Positions 9,907 to 24,487 of a DNA stretch of 64,000 bases are shown piece by piece. The position numbers and the translations under genes were made by a program. Source of the stretch: Harmothoe impar (lineage: Eukaryota; Annelida; Polychaeta; Phyllodocida; Polynoidae). The notes below the pieces were generated by a model. The model was not told the origin of the DNA. It was given only the letters and a program-made list of their open reading frames with translations, and made no database searches. The stretch is from assembly GCA_947462335.1 (NCBI GenBank), contig OX381720.1, forward strand, positions 46,922,981 to 46,986,980, in the 5' to 3' direction. How positions within the stretch are numbered: the stretch's first letter is position 1; every line of letters starts with the position of its first letter.

Positions 9907-12900
9907 GTTTACAGTGACAGGTATTGACTTTGAATATGTACCAAATATACACCGACAGTAGAATCAGTAGATTAGCCAATTACAGGTACACAGTTACACT
10001 GGCATCCAGACATATAAGGTTGTGCTTCAACCTAGTTGAAACTGGATTACGTTGTAAACAGTAAGGCTATATTCAGTTTACCTTACAAGTGTGTGCCCGC
10101 TCCTGGTGGTGTGTACAGGTGCGTGTGACCTAGTGAGCGCAGCCAGGTGAATACCTACAGGTGAGTAATGGCGGCCGTCCTTGCCGAGCCGACTCCGTGT
10201 AACTGTCAGGTAATACGCTGTGTTGGTTGAAAATCAAGCTTTGTGAAGCTGCTTAGCATGATCAGTAACCTTTTAGACTAGTAACTTGCCCATCCTCCAT
10301 GTGAAGGGTGCCCACCTACATACTTAATTCCATGGTATATGGGGAGCCTCCTCGAAGGTGGTCTACTCCCTCCGCATGACGTCACGTTTGTTTTTCTTAC
10401 TCTAAGTTTATTAAACTCAACCATGCTTTCATGTAAAATTTTGTTATCCTACGGACAAACTTGTTTTAAGTTTATTTTACTTAAAACAAGAAATATTTTC
10501 TGAAAATGAGAAAATTATTTTTGGCTGTGTAACATAATGATTAAAAATTGATTTTTTTTTGTAATATGGAGGGGTATTGCATCTCATGTACACCCGGGTC
10601 CACCCATATAAAATTGTCTAAGCTGATTGACACAGCTTTTTCAGTCTCTCTGTCCAGTGGAAGTGATTTGTTGAGCCGTGGCAGCCTATGTGGAGTTGGG
10701 GGTGTATCACTTCTTTTTCAGAGGTTTTCACAATTATGTAAAGTAATATCAATTTTAAATTTACTGGAATCCCATAATGACAATAAAAGTTGCATGAGGT
10801 TTGTAAAATTGCTTTCCCCTGAAAATCCTGGTTTCGCTAGGATAGGTTGGTTGGGCTACCTTTAACATCTGTTTCGTTTTGTCTTTTGTGGAGAATTTCT
10901 TTCAGACAAGATACTTTTTTAAATGGAAATATTCATATCCTGATATTATGTATCCTATGAAACAAAGGCAACACAAGCGGCAATAATTATGTTTAGGCTC
11001 TTTTATTACACATAGATACTAGAACATGCCTTGGCAGAATCAGTTTTTATCAAGCACATTGCAATAGCAGGTGTTGTATAGTGCGGACAGAATTGATATC
11101 TTCAAGCATTTTAGGTATTTGATATTAAAATAGCGAAAATCTTTGTAGTGACCAAGAAGTATAAAATACCACAATGTATTATTCTTTGGTAAAATATATC
11201 AATTGTATAGATAATGCTATGTCATAACTCGGGTCTATCAGGGGGCTCTTGTTGAACCTATCACTACAAAGAGCTAATGCAAGGCACAGTATTTGCTTTA
11301 GTAATAACAATTATAATACAGTAAATTGAATGACACTCATTACAACATTGCCGGACACTCAATCACTATAATGTGTTCAATACATTGTTACAGCTCTTCG
11401 CAGTAGTATTTATCATTCTGAAATTACTGCCACACATAGTATTACTAACAATGATGACCATATAATATAATACAATATCAACATGAATATATCGGATATC
11501 GAGTTTCATACATATATTAGGACTAGAGGCAAAAGTTGCACCATATAGCCATATGTATTTCATGTCCATGAGTATTCATATAAGCGTACTTTCAAGATCT
11601 TACTTAATGCTACAGAACTATCCATTCCCATCTGATTCCAAAATCCTGAGTGTAACATTGAGAATGGGTACTTGTTAAAAAGGAGTTCTGATAGGGCCAC
11701 AAGTGGGTCATACCATTGTTTAGAATACTTCTACCACCTATCAGTTCCTACAGACACTAAACACCAAACACTGCATTAACTATCTAGGACCAATTGCTAT
11801 GCTATAGATGTAGGTTATTTAAGTTTTTATATCGACTGTAGATTGGGACCTATGCCCTTATGCCGCAACTTGGCCAACATATCGCATATTTAATTAAACA
11901 AATGTCATACTACATTATTCATAATGGTATGTACGCACGTTTATTATTTTTTACAGATAGAAATGTATCGCCAAACAATGATTACAAATTCATGAATAAT
12001 CCTCATACATTATGATTGCCAGCTGAATATTTGCTGAGATATAGATCTTGAAGATTCGTGTTCAAGTATTGAGTATGTGTGATACGTGGGACGAATGTAC
12101 AATATGAAACGCGTGTAAAGGTTGGATGAAATAGCCATTGCACACTTCTAAGTCTAGAAAAATAAACCCTGAAAGAAGCCGGGTGTATGATTATAGACAT
12201 GCTTACTTCTACACAAAAATAGAGTTCATGAGTATACACATGTTAGAATACCTATCAACCTTAGCAATTATCATTAAAGCTAGTAACGTGAGCTGAGTAC
12301 ATTTACATCACAGTATGAGTGGAGTGAGGGACAAGAATAGTTTCAGTACAATCCTTCAGCACCCAGTTCGTACACATGTGTGCATGTATCATCCGCTGAA
12401 GGGACATTTGAAACCAATGTTTTCTGATTGTGAGCAACGATAGGACTTTATAATTATGTAATATATATGTATAGTACAACTCTCAATATCCTTTGAGAAA
12501 ACATAAAAGTAAAGGTATAGAAAAGAATAATAACGTATGCAATTTTCTTACAAGATCTGTCATCAGTGTATAGATGAACAAAGTTCTGATCTCATGGTCA
12601 AATAAAGAACAATATAATTATGATTACAGAATTCAAGCAAATATAATTTCTCTTTTCCCTCTGACAGTTGTGAGTATGCTCATAGCATAGATATGAGAAA
12701 TAATATGATTACATTCCTATATAAAGTTGATGACAGTTTCATATAGTAGCTCAAATTTAAGCGAGATTTCGTCTTGCTCGTACAAAAACCATGTAACCCC
12801 CATACCCCTGTTGTTAAAAAATGACCACTCCCTAAGTTGTTTAAAATTGGGATCTATGGGTTTGGTTTGGGACTTTTGGATTTGGTACATTAGTTTTGTG

Positions 12901-13461
12901 GTTTGTGTTTTGGAATTTGGGGTTTAGGATTATTTGTAGATTTGTGAATGCATTAATGTGTTCTTAATTGAGAACTACCGTTAAACGATGTATGACAATA
13001 GTGGGTGGTCACATTCCAGCCAATTTGGTGAGGGTGGGTGAGGGTGGACAAGGGTGGACAAGCCCATTGGGTATGGGCGGGGTGGGGCAAGGTAACCACC
13101 AAAGCTTATGTTTTTGACAAGCTCAATTAATACAAACGTCTGACCCCTAGCAGGCTCACAAGTCAAATGATGTCTTCTGACAGTCTGACTTTTATAACAC
13201 CATCTACATCGTAATGTTTCTTTGTTTAGTCAAAGAGACAATAATGATAGAGGAAGTCATTAGATGGGATCACCCCACTTTACTCCTTAAACTGTTAGTT
13301 AAAGCCCTGAAGGAGTGCTCTAGGTATATAGAGTCACAAATTAAACGTTCCCCTCCAGCTACCCTGTATTTTGATTGGTCGGTTTTGGTCACATGATGTC
13401 CAACTCATTTGCATATCAAATCATTTCGTCATCTCATCTGGCTATTACCAGAAGGATCAAA
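9907..13461. other. Non-coding stretch with a small MITE
   Basis: 9907-10,400 is the 5' flank of the ORF1p/NADAR frame, with no clear TATA. About 10,390-10,530 is an AT-rich foldback ending TTTTTGGCTGTGTAAC, which resembles the MITE end at 33,245-33,263. 11,000-13,000 is AT-rich and shows nothing I recognise. 12,840-12,930 is a G/T-rich simple stretch, and 13,020-13,085 carries short GGGTGGACAAG-type repeats. Confidence 0.4.
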
Positions 13462-15317
13462 CTACTGCATTGGAGGTTTGGGAGGCAGAGCACCGGCTTC
13501 CCCACTCATCCCAGTGTAGGTTGGGGGCTGGTATGCACCACCAGTACTCAGGTCATAGGGGACAGCATTGGGGTTAGGGGCTGGAGGTGCTGAAGCACCC
13601 CCTGGAGGAGGAGGTCCACTTGGGGCATACCCAGGAGGAGGAGCCATAGGCTGGCCTGCCTGGGGTGGTGGGGGGTAGGCTGCTCCCTGGGGAGGGTACT
13701 GCCCCGGTGCGGGAGGGCCATAACCAGGCTGGGGTGGAGGGCCATAGCCAGGTGGTGGAGGGCCATATCCTGGCTGAGGTGGGGGGTATCCGGGTTGGGG
13801 TGCAGGGTACCCTGGCTGCGGTGCTGCCATAGGGGGTGGGTACTGGCCATACTGAGGGCCCATCGGAGGCTGGCCTGGCTGCATGGGTAGCTGCTGTGGA
13901 CCCGCCATGGGAGGTGGATGAATTCCAGTTGCTGGAACAATCTGCATTGGCTGCCCAACATAGATAACATTACCTCCCCCCGATGACGGGTCTCCAGCAG
14001 TAAGCCCCTGGTTCTCTGCCCGGCGCTTCTGCACCTCCTGCGTAATCTCTGATGGAACCCTGCTTGCACAGACATACTGACAGCCACAAGAACAGCACAT
14101 GAACACCAGGAGGAGGCCAAATAGTGTGGTTAAGAAGGCAAATAGGCCAACATAGGACTTTGCCTTGCTCAAGTCATAGAACAATGGTGGAACAACCTGA
14201 TCAGTGTCTTCTGGGTTGTAGAAACACTTGAAGGTGTCGTCAGCAATCACATCCCTGTAGTAGCGGTATAGCTTATCACTGCTCACCTCCATGTCTCCAT
14301 GTTTGGAACAACTTGATGGTTCGGTTGTACATTGCAGTTCCTAAAATTCAAGTTGGGTCATAGATTAGTATACAGGACATGAGATAAAAGTTATGAATTG
14401 TGGTGGAGTAAATTAATATAATTCCAGGAAGTGCAGGCACCAGTTCATAAAGAGGAAGTATCTAAACAGGTTGTTTTACAATACAGTTCTACTTTAAGGC
14501 AAAATGGTAGACATCTATATCTAAACAGCGATGCGAATGACTGTACTTACATGTTTCTGTGACTCTTGTAGAAGGTTTCTATAATCATCAGCTAGAATGG
14601 CCTTGACCTGTGTCTGGTTACCATTCCTGTCATCCTTTGGTTTGAATGACACATGGACCTGTAGACAACGGTAGATTCTCCATCCTCCCCTATTTTTTCC
14701 TTCAGAATAGTGACACTGTTCTGTCAGATTTTTATTATACACAATTTCGGTCACCCTGCACTCGGTTTTCTTGAATTTTGAGAGGTGCTGAGCTGGCCCC
14801 AACACATTGCCAGAGTATGTCATCGTAATAATGAGAAGGAGCCCAAAAAGGATGCCAGCAAATATGTACATTCTCTTCACATTGTGTCGGTTGTAACCCT
14901 TGTCACAATCGCAACAGAGCAGCTTTCCAACAAGGCTTCCCTTCGCTCGTCGTTTGATGTATTCCTGAGCTACCTGTATGGTGAGGATCAGAGAATTTGT
15001 ATGAATATGTATCTTGTAGGTTAACAAAGTAAGGTTTTGATAAGAAGTTATACACAAGTGTTCCAATAGTTGATTCTGAGAGCCTAGCTATCATGATTCA
15101 TGCTGATACACTCCTGAAAGTTTGGCATGATGCTTCAATGCTGCATTGGGATATCATCATAATAAATGAAGATGGAGTTTGAATCAATGTTTGGTCAACT
15201 GGTCCTTAAAGTAAAGAATAAACCTACCTCCTCCTCATCCTGGTTCCAGTAGTTACAGCAGCCACAGAAGCCTGCCCCTCCTGCATAGTTATGACGCCGC
15301 CTCCTCCTATAAGGCAT
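13462..15317 (-). CDS. BK-channel beta-subunit-like two-pass membrane protein with Pro-Gly-Tyr tail, 463 aa
   Basis: Exons on the minus strand: 15228-15317, 14551-14973 and 13462-14340, joined in frame with GT-AG introns. Residues 1-64 are cytosolic, Arg-rich (PYRRRRRHN) and Cys-rich. TM1 is about 65-83 and TM2 about 233-253. The loop between them has the layout of calcium-activated K channel beta subunits: early Cys (TECRVTE), CHYSEGK, RCLQVHV, a CxxEPSSC pair and a distal FKCFYNPED just before TM2. Sequons include NLT and NQT. A Cys cluster (MCCSCGCQYVC) follows TM2, perhaps palmitoylated. Residues about 300-450 are repeats of P-G-Y-G/P-P-P, as in proteins with disordered adaptor-binding tails; vertebrate beta subunits are shorter and lack this tail. 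It likely modulates a Slo-type channel at the plasma membrane. Other tetraspan-like or Shisa-like folds are possible. 5' non-coding exons may lie upstream of 15,317. Confidence 0.72.
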
Positions 15318-18300
15318 CTTCAACTGAGTCAACAGCTCACCTAAGTGTGCTGTTGTGTGTCACTTGATGTGGTCTGCTCAGTTAGTGACCTGGAAAAGTC
15401 AGGTACTTGTGGTATGCATTATTGACAAAATTACAAAGCTAGATCTTATAGATGTAAAGAAATGTTCAAGATCAGATAGTACATCTCTGAAGTTAATTTA
15501 GTTAAGGATAGGTTATTAAACATTTTGAAAGACCACCAATGCAATCTTGCTAGCAATTTACATATTATTAGCTTCATCTTACTGTGCTCAGATGTCAAGA
15601 AATTGAAATCATGATTAGTGCTATGCAACTTGAGTATGTAAATTATGAATCTGGAGTATGTGAGCTGTTATCTGATAAGTATGAACTGGACTTTGGCTTT
15701 TTGTGCCGACAATATATAATCTTTATTTGCATCACTATTAAGATGCTCCTTTTGGCATAAAAATGAAAAAGTAACAATTTTTCTTGCCAAATAAAAATAT
15801 CAACAACAACAATGTAGTCTTTGATACACATACCGTTATGAGCTGTATAAGTGTGGGGTCTTGGAATTAGCTTCAGTCTTGATTAGTGCTGGGGTTAGAG
15901 AGGTTAGTGAAGGAGATTAATGGAGTCAAAGCTGGTCTGAAATAGGTGACGGTCTTGTATGAGAGCTTGGGATAAATCTTTTCATAAGAGCCCACATATA
16001 TATAGGTCAATAAGCTGTAAAGGCCTCTAAACGTCTCAAATCTGATGGACTCAAACTTATTTAACAGAGTACCGTGGGGTATTACTGGTAGAAGGAGGGT
16101 TATTACTGGCACCCTTGCAGCGTTGTGTAGATTTCTTGCTAAGCATTTAAGTTCAGGGTAGCCATTGATGTTTTATGACATGTTGGGGACCTTCCTCTGT
16201 CCTCGCCATAGGCAAAATAGTTGGTTAAACACAAGATTAGTTGGTTTACATATTGGTACTAGAGGGCTTGAACTGCAAAAGCAGTGCAAAAAAACGAGGG
16301 CAATGTGTAATTTAGGGTTGTAATATGGGTCAAGTTAAATTCATGTAATAAAGAATAGCTTTGTATATCATGTTTGTGTCTATTGGCACTGTAGTGAGAT
16401 AGTAGTGCATAGAGGTATACAATGGTTCTACTCCATACATCCTTCCCCTACCAGCTGCAGTGGCCAAATGAGCTCTCTCCTCTGACAGCCTGCCTTTTAT
16501 AACCTTATGTCTGCTGTGATTGGTCGATATGGTCACATGACCTAGACAGAGGGGCCAGCCAGTATTTTATGTCTAACAATGAATGTCTAAGTATTTAACA
16601 TTGTCTTTCCATATAGGAGTGAATAATGCACACTCCCCATTCCTTCATTACCCATGATCTACAACTGTGGACCACATGTACTTAATTTGCATAAATTTCC
16701 CACCAAAACCTGAGCAAGAAGCTTCGTTATTCTAATTTAGCTTCAATGTGCCACTTTATTAAGAGAATGGCTTGAAAGTGAGAATTTCATTTTGCAAACA
16801 TCTTTCACGGTAAAATGTCTTTATTTTTGCACACAATATAGATTGATGCACATGTTATCTAACTAGCTTGTCTGGAATAGTGCTATCAACATGATAATAT
16901 GATTTTTTGTCCATACTCACTCACAATCTCACAATTCTGTATTGGATTCTATGTTAAAGGAAAAGTCTCAATTAAGACGTCTATTTTTGATACAGTTTTA
17001 TAAGATGAAATATAGCCAAATTACAGAGCTTTACTGCTTTAAACTGTCACATATAGCTAATAAACCAAACACTTGTACACTTGCAACAACACAGGAAAGT
17101 GCAAAAGGAAGTCAATTTATTGCAAAAAATGCAATGGCAAGTATTTGGATTTGTGTCATGCGCTGGAGCCCTCCACCTGCTGGTGCCTTAAACTTCGGTT
17201 GCCTCGTTAATAATAGGAAGTTGAACCAGATCTTATATGGGTTTTCATCAGAGATGCCATTCAGTCGTCAACAAAAAGTAGTAAATCTTACATTTTTGTG
17301 AATTTTCTAGGAAAATCAAAATACATAATTCAATACAGAAACCAAGCAAAAAAGCAGAAATTCCTGTAAAAGTAGGAAAAGTGGCATCTCTGTCTCATGA
17401 ACATTAAGCAGAGTTCAATAACTACTTCATGTTGTTTGTCTGCTAGAACAGTAGTTTTTAAACTGAATCTCAAGACTGCCAAGATGGCGGGGTTTTCAGT
17501 AATACCCACAAATTTGTTTTACTGGCACCTGTCCTTCCCTCATCCTATAGATCTAGTTAAGATTAACATTTTGATAATCAGTTCTTGGTTCTTCCTTTGG
17601 AATGTTTTATTCATATAACTATAGCCATTTTTCTAATTATCTGTACTCTTTGGGTAGTCTGAATAACATTCACAAATAATGCCCCTGCGCCAGGCCAGGG
17701 TCCAAGTCAGTGTTTTAGTGTGTATCAATGCTATAGAGGTGGGGATGTCAGGATATTCATGCCTTTATTCCTTCATGGACGACCCTTAACGGTGTGCCCC
17801 CAAATGGTCAGTATATTATGTTATGATAAAACTGTGGTGTTCTCTAAGGAAAATCAGTCGAAGGATTCAATACCCTCATCCATGACAGTAATACCAACAA
17901 AATTCTGAATCGTTCCACCATCAATATTTTTATTGCGATACATGTACCATAATACTTATAACTGATAAATGATAATAAGTGACAATGTGATAAAGACCAT
18001 TCTCTATGGATGTGTAAGGCAGATGGACTAAATAGTTCATAGAAATCCCACCAGGGGGAAAATCCGTAAGGTGTCAGTAGTAAGCAACATTACTCTCATT
18101 ATAAATAAGAAATATACTGCTATTAAAACAATCTCCATGACTGTGCAACGGATTTACAAACATGTCATGTTGTAATGCTCGTGGAAGCAAGTTGCTGTAC
18201 TCTTTGTGAAAGATCTACATGTGTGATACCAACGTGTGATTTCTGTGTACTCCTGGAATCTCCGTGTCCTTGGCTACATTATCGAGAGCATCCTGTACTT

Positions 18301-21300
18301 TTCATGAAAAGAGACTATCTTTTGTTGAAAAGTGCTGGATATAATTAGATCTATAGTCTATGAGAAAAGTGTTAGTGACTTCTATTGAAAGTATACATGA
18401 GGCTGTGTCTCATGAGATTGTAAGGGGATTGTAACAATTGAAACGCCTTTGACCGGGTGTAGTCTTTGACCATGTGAAGTCTTTGACAGGGTGTAATTTT
18501 TGACCAGCAAGTTTCAAAACAGCTGGGGGTATGTACACAGAAATGCATGTATATATACACTGACCTGGTTGTAAGAACAGGTTAATGCTGGTACTAGTAC
18601 AATATAATTACAAACCGTATTAAAACTAAGATTGTCATCGCATTTGGGTCAAACCATTTATTACTAGCTGGGATGGCGAAGGGTGGGGGGGGGGGGTTGT
18701 ACTTGCTGGATTTCCCGTGACTTCAGAACCACGCATTGATAACATTTTAATGATGGTCCCTGCCCATATGTACTGGTTGTGACAAATGACAGCTCATAAC
18801 ATGTACATACATGCAGGTGCAACAATGTATGTGTGGCTATGATGAATCATATGGACCGTATTTATCCATATTTTATTGACTCATGGGTATCCCTTGTCGC
18901 TTGAGATCTACTGTCAATGAACAACAGCGGCCATTCATGCACTGGGACGACTATTTTGTTACTTGCAATTCATATAAAGGGGTGGGGGGGGGGGGGGTTC
19001 GGCACAGCCCGCCAGAAAGAAATCATTGATATTGTGTTTAGTTAAAGTTCAAGCATTATAGTTGCAAACAGGGTCATGTCCTAGTCAGCATTGCTTCATT
19101 AATGAGTCTCATCTGGGCCACAGGTGGGTCACAGGTGGGCTGCCCTACATAGCCCACCATGTTTTTTGTCCTGGGCTGCCAAATGGGCCCTATACAGAAT
19201 TTCCCATCTTCGATAACCCCAGATTACACTATTTAAATGGGTATTTCTGAGAATATTTTTGACAAGATCAGTCAATAATAATTTTCCTATTATAGCTACT
19301 GGGATTCCTGTATAGAAATATTGCTTTTAGAGATTAAATACTTTCACACATGACTTACAATATCACTACATGTATACTTATCCTCATGCTCAAAGTGGAA
19401 ATTCGTCACGGCAACTATTGAGATACTTTAAGTAATTTCAGGGATTAAATGTACAGAGATAATGCTAGTGGTTAGTAATATTGTCCTGGTAGTTTATCTA
19501 TTCCATATGTTAGTCTTGTATATCTCAAGGTAGATTAGCCAGTGATATTATGCAGTTCTAGTGTTAAGTTTGGTGCTCTTAGTATTAGATTGTTATCAAG
19601 GAAAGATGATCTTAAAACAAATATATGGCATGTCATTTCGCCATACACCATTATAACCAAAATATGCCTTTATATCTCATGTACCTCTCATAGGTTTAAA
19701 GAATAAAATATATGTCATTTTATAAGCCTGGTCAATTTATCACTTTAAAGGGAGTGGTTAATTGTCAAGAACAGGGGGGTGGTGGGAGGGGGGGGGGTGC
19801 AAAGAAAAAGATTCACCAGTTTTGAGTGAAAAAGCCAACACCAAAGTTGAAATTTGCACGCTCCATGCGAAAACCCAGCGAGCCCCCCCCCCCTCCGTGG
19901 TAAAAAGGTATCACTCCTTTAGTACTTATATATGAGGCCGGGCTTATGCATGAGGAAATTGCGGTACTACTCTTGTGTAAATTGCCAAATACAGGTGAAT
20001 ACCAGGTGACTCAGAGGAGACCTGGGAGCATTGTGGTGTCAGCTAACCAATCATTTAGCTGATTTCATTTGACATTAGCCTCATGATTATGTTATAGAGG
20101 GACAATAATATTATTGCTACACCAGCCTCCAGTCCAGGGGCGTCACCCTGGATGCTGTGGGCACTCTAGAATACTCTATCCAGGGTGGAGCCCTAGTTGT
20201 GTGGTGCTATACCCTACATATTGCCAAGGTGGTATGTCTACCCCCCCCCCCCACCTCCAGTCCCACCTACTGACTACCATCGAGTCTATCCTCTATCATG
20301 GTAGATGGTACAGCACTGCCATCCTACCCACCCATCACATACTAGTGGTAGGCCATCATCACCCCATGCACCCCCCCCCCCCCCTGCCAGTACACGGACT
20401 GCACCCCCTGCATTTAACATAGACTACATCTAGCAGCACTGACAGTGCCTGAAAACACACATGGACAAGTCACTGGTGGGGGCTGCATCCTAACTGACTG
20501 CTGTAGTGTTAGACACAGGGGTTAATGGTTGAAATAAAAGGCTAACCTTCCTCCAGTAGCACCAGACAGGGGTTGACGGTGGTGTAGTAGCTGTCTAGGA
20601 GATGTATTCCCGGCTCACTGACCTACTTATGTGCAGGGATGATGGTCACTCTCCAACCAGACATGTATTAAGCTCCGCACGAATGCAATGGAGGAGAAAT
20701 CGGTTTGGAGAGTGTGTGGTATTCAGAGCGTCCGACCTTCACCTTGGGCGTTCCTCCCGCCCCTCCAGCCCCCATGTGTTAAGCAGGTCGCCTGTGCTAT
20801 ATGGTGTGTTATTGTTAATGCAGCAGGAAGGGTGCTCCGCACAGGGGCCCAGTGTAGATATTGCACCCCACTCACCTCCACCTTGTTAAGTAAACCTTAT
20901 TTTATGGCGTGCCTTTTCAGTAACAAATCATTTTAATAAATGAAATTGAGGACAGATGCAGGGCCGACCATTTGATTTTTTTCCCATGATTTTCCTAATG
21001 ACATGTATGTCCGCCGCAAGGCTACATATGACTAGCAAACTATTTCAAAGGTATTTTTGGTTGGTCAAAAAGCATTCCTATAGTAGGCCTATTCGCAAAA
21101 TAAAATGTAATGAATCATGTAACAATACAAAATAATTTTAGATTGCGCTATAGATATTTTAATTCTATCATGTGTAATTGATCACAGCAAAATAATCGCT
21201 AATGTGTGTTAAAAGTGTAACTACAGTTGGCTTTGATTTGAATTGAATTTGGGAGTCAGCTGACCCTCCCAAGCTGAACAGTTGACATTAGGACTCATTC

Positions 21301-23239
21301 AAAATACCAATCATGTCACCCCTGCTATACTTATGAGCATTTCTGAAAATCGACAGGGCGACATGCACTGAAAATTCTGGGGGTTAGTCAATGCTAATAT
21401 ATCTTAGTCAAAACCACTAACTTATCAGCATTATAAAATCGAACTAAGATTTTGCTAAACTCTGACTAACTTTTTACTAACCAGCTACCCACAGGAACTC
21501 CACACCAGGTGACAGCACAAGCAAATCATGAGATATTTATCTATATGATAAGATTGTGATTGCACTTGTTATCATGCTTAGAGGTAACCTTTTTTAATTT
21601 TAATATGATATGGGGTGTAACATAATGTATGCATGTATCTACTTGGCCAGATTTAAAAAAAAAACTGATCAACCTATTCCCATGAGGTTTTTCAGAATGG
21701 GACACCTTTTTTGTGTTTTTGAAAAATGCATATATCAAAGACAGACTCAAGTCTCTATATGGCCAATTCTACAGGACAATAATTGTTATGTAGACAAACT
21801 GGCTTCAATGGATGGAGTTACCATTGCACAGGTAACTCATGATGTGGTTGTTGCATATTAACCAGGGCCATGCCACTGACTGGTTATAGATGTACTAATA
21901 ACTAATGAATGAGTACCGTAAATTCCTGCATGTAACTTGTGGGTTATACTAGAACCAAACCTCTAGTGCAGGTTATACAATGTTCTCAGGTCTAGGGACA
22001 GGTAATACAAGGGTTTTTAAAGGTATAGTACAGTACTAAAATCACAATTTTCAAGCTCTAGGTAGAGGTTATAGGATTCTCTCAAAGTCGGGGTGTGAGT
22101 TATATGTGAGATGCGGGTGTACACCAGATTTCATGGTAGCCTCATTTGTTCAGGTGACCTGGGCAATGCTAACTTTTAGCTAAGGGTTAGCAGCAAAACG
22201 CTAAGATAGGATAGGAACTTTGGGCACGCAATTTTCGCTAATGTTTGTACAAAAGTTAGTAAAAAGTTAGTACAACCTACTAACATTTGACTAACATTTG
22301 AGATTCAATATTTTCAGTGTGGGCATTTCTGAAAATCGACATGGGGACCCCCCCCCCCCCCATCGAGACCTCTATCATCTTGCTGTTAAAGGCGAAATAA
22401 ACTGTGATTGTACCATACCTACACTAATCTTGGGGACATTTTCTTTTCCGGTTTTATGGACGAAAACTCATGATAGTTAACGAAAACTCATTGATGATCC
22501 GGTTCAATCAGATGGACGACCAATGGAAAGTACATATATAGACCTACAACATGAGCAAATAAATAACATTACTGTGAGGTTCATGGTTTTAGTAAGTTGA
22601 GTGTTCCCTTTGAATTGATACACATGTATTGTATTATAGTCACTGTAGATATTGTTACGCTGAGTGGGTTTGGTATATATTCGAAATGTTGTAACTTTGC
22701 ACTTAATGTGCGGTCCATGTATAGTCTAATGACATTTATTAAGAGTAATTACAATTAAATATGGGCGAAGCTCCAGTTTGTGAAACCTCCAGGTTGAAGT
22801 CCATTTATATGTTTAATATATTGATTATAATATTAAATTATGGAGTGATCGACCATCAAACCCGGAATGAATGTGACTGGTCAAATGGGAATAGATACTA
22901 TGAGGGTCATCTATTACTAGCTGGAGGGGGGAGGGGAGACTTGGTGCATTTTCCCAAAAAAACAATTTCTATTCCGCCCACCCAACTAATTAGCCGAAAG
23001 CCAAGCCCCCCCCCCCCCCCCCCCCAGTTGACAATAAATGACTCGCGAAAGTGCATGTTTAGTGCTACAAGTATAACTTATAGTCCTATGGTCACTTCTA
23101 CAACTTGAGTTTGGATATATTTCAAACAAATGTATGGATTCAGATTTCTGGAGTTCATCATTGTTAGAAGTAAGCAATATTGCAGGCAACGTTGGTTCTT
23201 TTTGAAAAAAAAATAGTCGCACCCAATTACTAAATTCCT
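15318..23239. other. Non-coding region with simple and degenerate repeats
   Basis: No gene is supported. Visible items: repeated promoter-like DNA near 16,480-16,545 (ATTGGTCGATATGGTCACATG) that resembles 13,370-13,400; a TTTGACC-GGGTGTAG type short tandem repeat at 18,440-18,510, related to 48.9 kb; poly-G/C tracts at 18,687, 18,985, 19,785, 19,885, 20,240, 20,372 and 22,350; and a degenerate 45-50 bp tandem repeat with TACCGT/TACCAT ends at about 21,915-22,140. The 102-aa frame at 20,114 is low-complexity and not convincing. Confidence 0.4.
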
Positions 23240-23335
23240 GGACCAGCATTCGAACCTGCACTGGGGTAACACTGGGACTTAAAGGCAGGCATGCTAACCA
23301 TGAGGCCTCACAACCAATATACCTGTCAACTTTGG
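23240..23335 (-). repeat. tRNA-derived SINE fragment
   Basis: On the minus strand there is an A-box-like CATGGTTAGCATGCC and, at normal spacing, a B-box GGTTCGAATGC. The acceptor stem does not pair and there is no clean anticodon stem, so this is a SINE head and not a tRNA gene. Confidence 0.5.
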
Positions 23336-23391
23336 TGAGATTTGGTAATAACCAAATTCACGATTTGGCCACGATTTATTGGAAAGTTATT

Positions 23392-23502
23392 AGGGACCTT
23401 TAGCAAACCACGTAAAAGCTTATAAAACGCAGACGTAGCAGTGCTGAAAGGATAGGAAACGTCTGCGTTTGATGAGCCTTTACGTGGTTGCTAAAGGTCC
23501 CT
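23392..23502. repeat. Foldback MITE, 111 bp
   Basis: Arms AGGGACCTTTAGCAAACCAC and its complement at 23,480-23,502 extend inward through ACGCAGACGT/ACGTCTGCGT, leaving a loop of about 20 bases. Confidence 0.75.
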
Positions 23503-24404
23503 CTGTGAAAAGAGGGTATTTTTCAATTCCTCCTATAGACACCAGATGGCAGGCAGGCTGGTCTGGCTGCGGCCTATATTGACCTAGATGGGATTGCACC
23601 ACTCCATGATGTCAGGTACAAAAACCCATTCCCCACCGTGGTCCTGTGTGGTGAGCCACAGTCTAGGGGTGGAGTTCGGGCCTGATCAGACGAATGGTTC
23701 CACCAACGAACCACTCACCTTCACATGTACGCCATGATCCACATGAAGCTATATAGCTAGTGTTGGAACGCCCCCAAAGACAGAACCGAGACTCACCATG
23801 GACTTTTACTATAAATTCCAGCGAACTTGCTTTGTCGGTCTTCGTTCTTTCAGCATACAGACCTTAGGCAACAGAATCTCAATTTTTGGGAGTTTCCCCT
23901 TTATCTTTTATTGCACTTGAATCTGAAATATTTATAATTAATTAAAACAATTAACCAATCAAGAGGTGTAAGTTACGTGTAAATATAATCGACACAATGA
24001 AATGCATTTGTACCCAACAAACGTGTGTCTTTTATCAATTCTTTTCCAGATAATTGGTGGTTTTAGTATAAATATCAACATGAAATAAAATAATAACTGT
24101 GCACAATGGTTCTTCCTATACTACAAGTGCACAAGTGGCCTGCTGGCATGCATTTTTACTTCCGCCCGTTTCAAATTCAAATTGTTTGGTACAAAGTTGG
24201 TTCTAGTATGAAAACTTGAAATTAAATCTCTGGGAGCAGGTAAGCGCATCCCCGATTGTTTCCCTTTTTAACAGCATATAAACATAAGTTAATGTGATCC
24301 TACAATACTGATAGATTTGTGGTTTTTGCCATGGTTTGAAAATACATGACATTATTATGCGATACGATCTGCGAAAAGGCCATTAGGGTAGGGTGACAGA
24401 GATG

Positions 24405-24487
24405 GAGGGACAGAGGGAGGGAGAGACAGGCAGGCAGACAGACCGACAGACAGACAGACAGATATAGATAGATGGATAGATATGGAT
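24405..24487. repeat. GACA/GATA microsatellite
   Basis: GGCA and GACA units grade into GATA units. Simple tetranucleotide repeat. Confidence 0.85.

Noticed and set aside
10548..10865. 105-codon open frame as a gene
   Set aside because: No domain; adjoining a MITE-like AT-rich stretch; likely chance.
20114..20422. 102-codon Pro/His-rich frame
   Set aside because: Built on poly-C tracts and simple sequence; no start context or homology seen.
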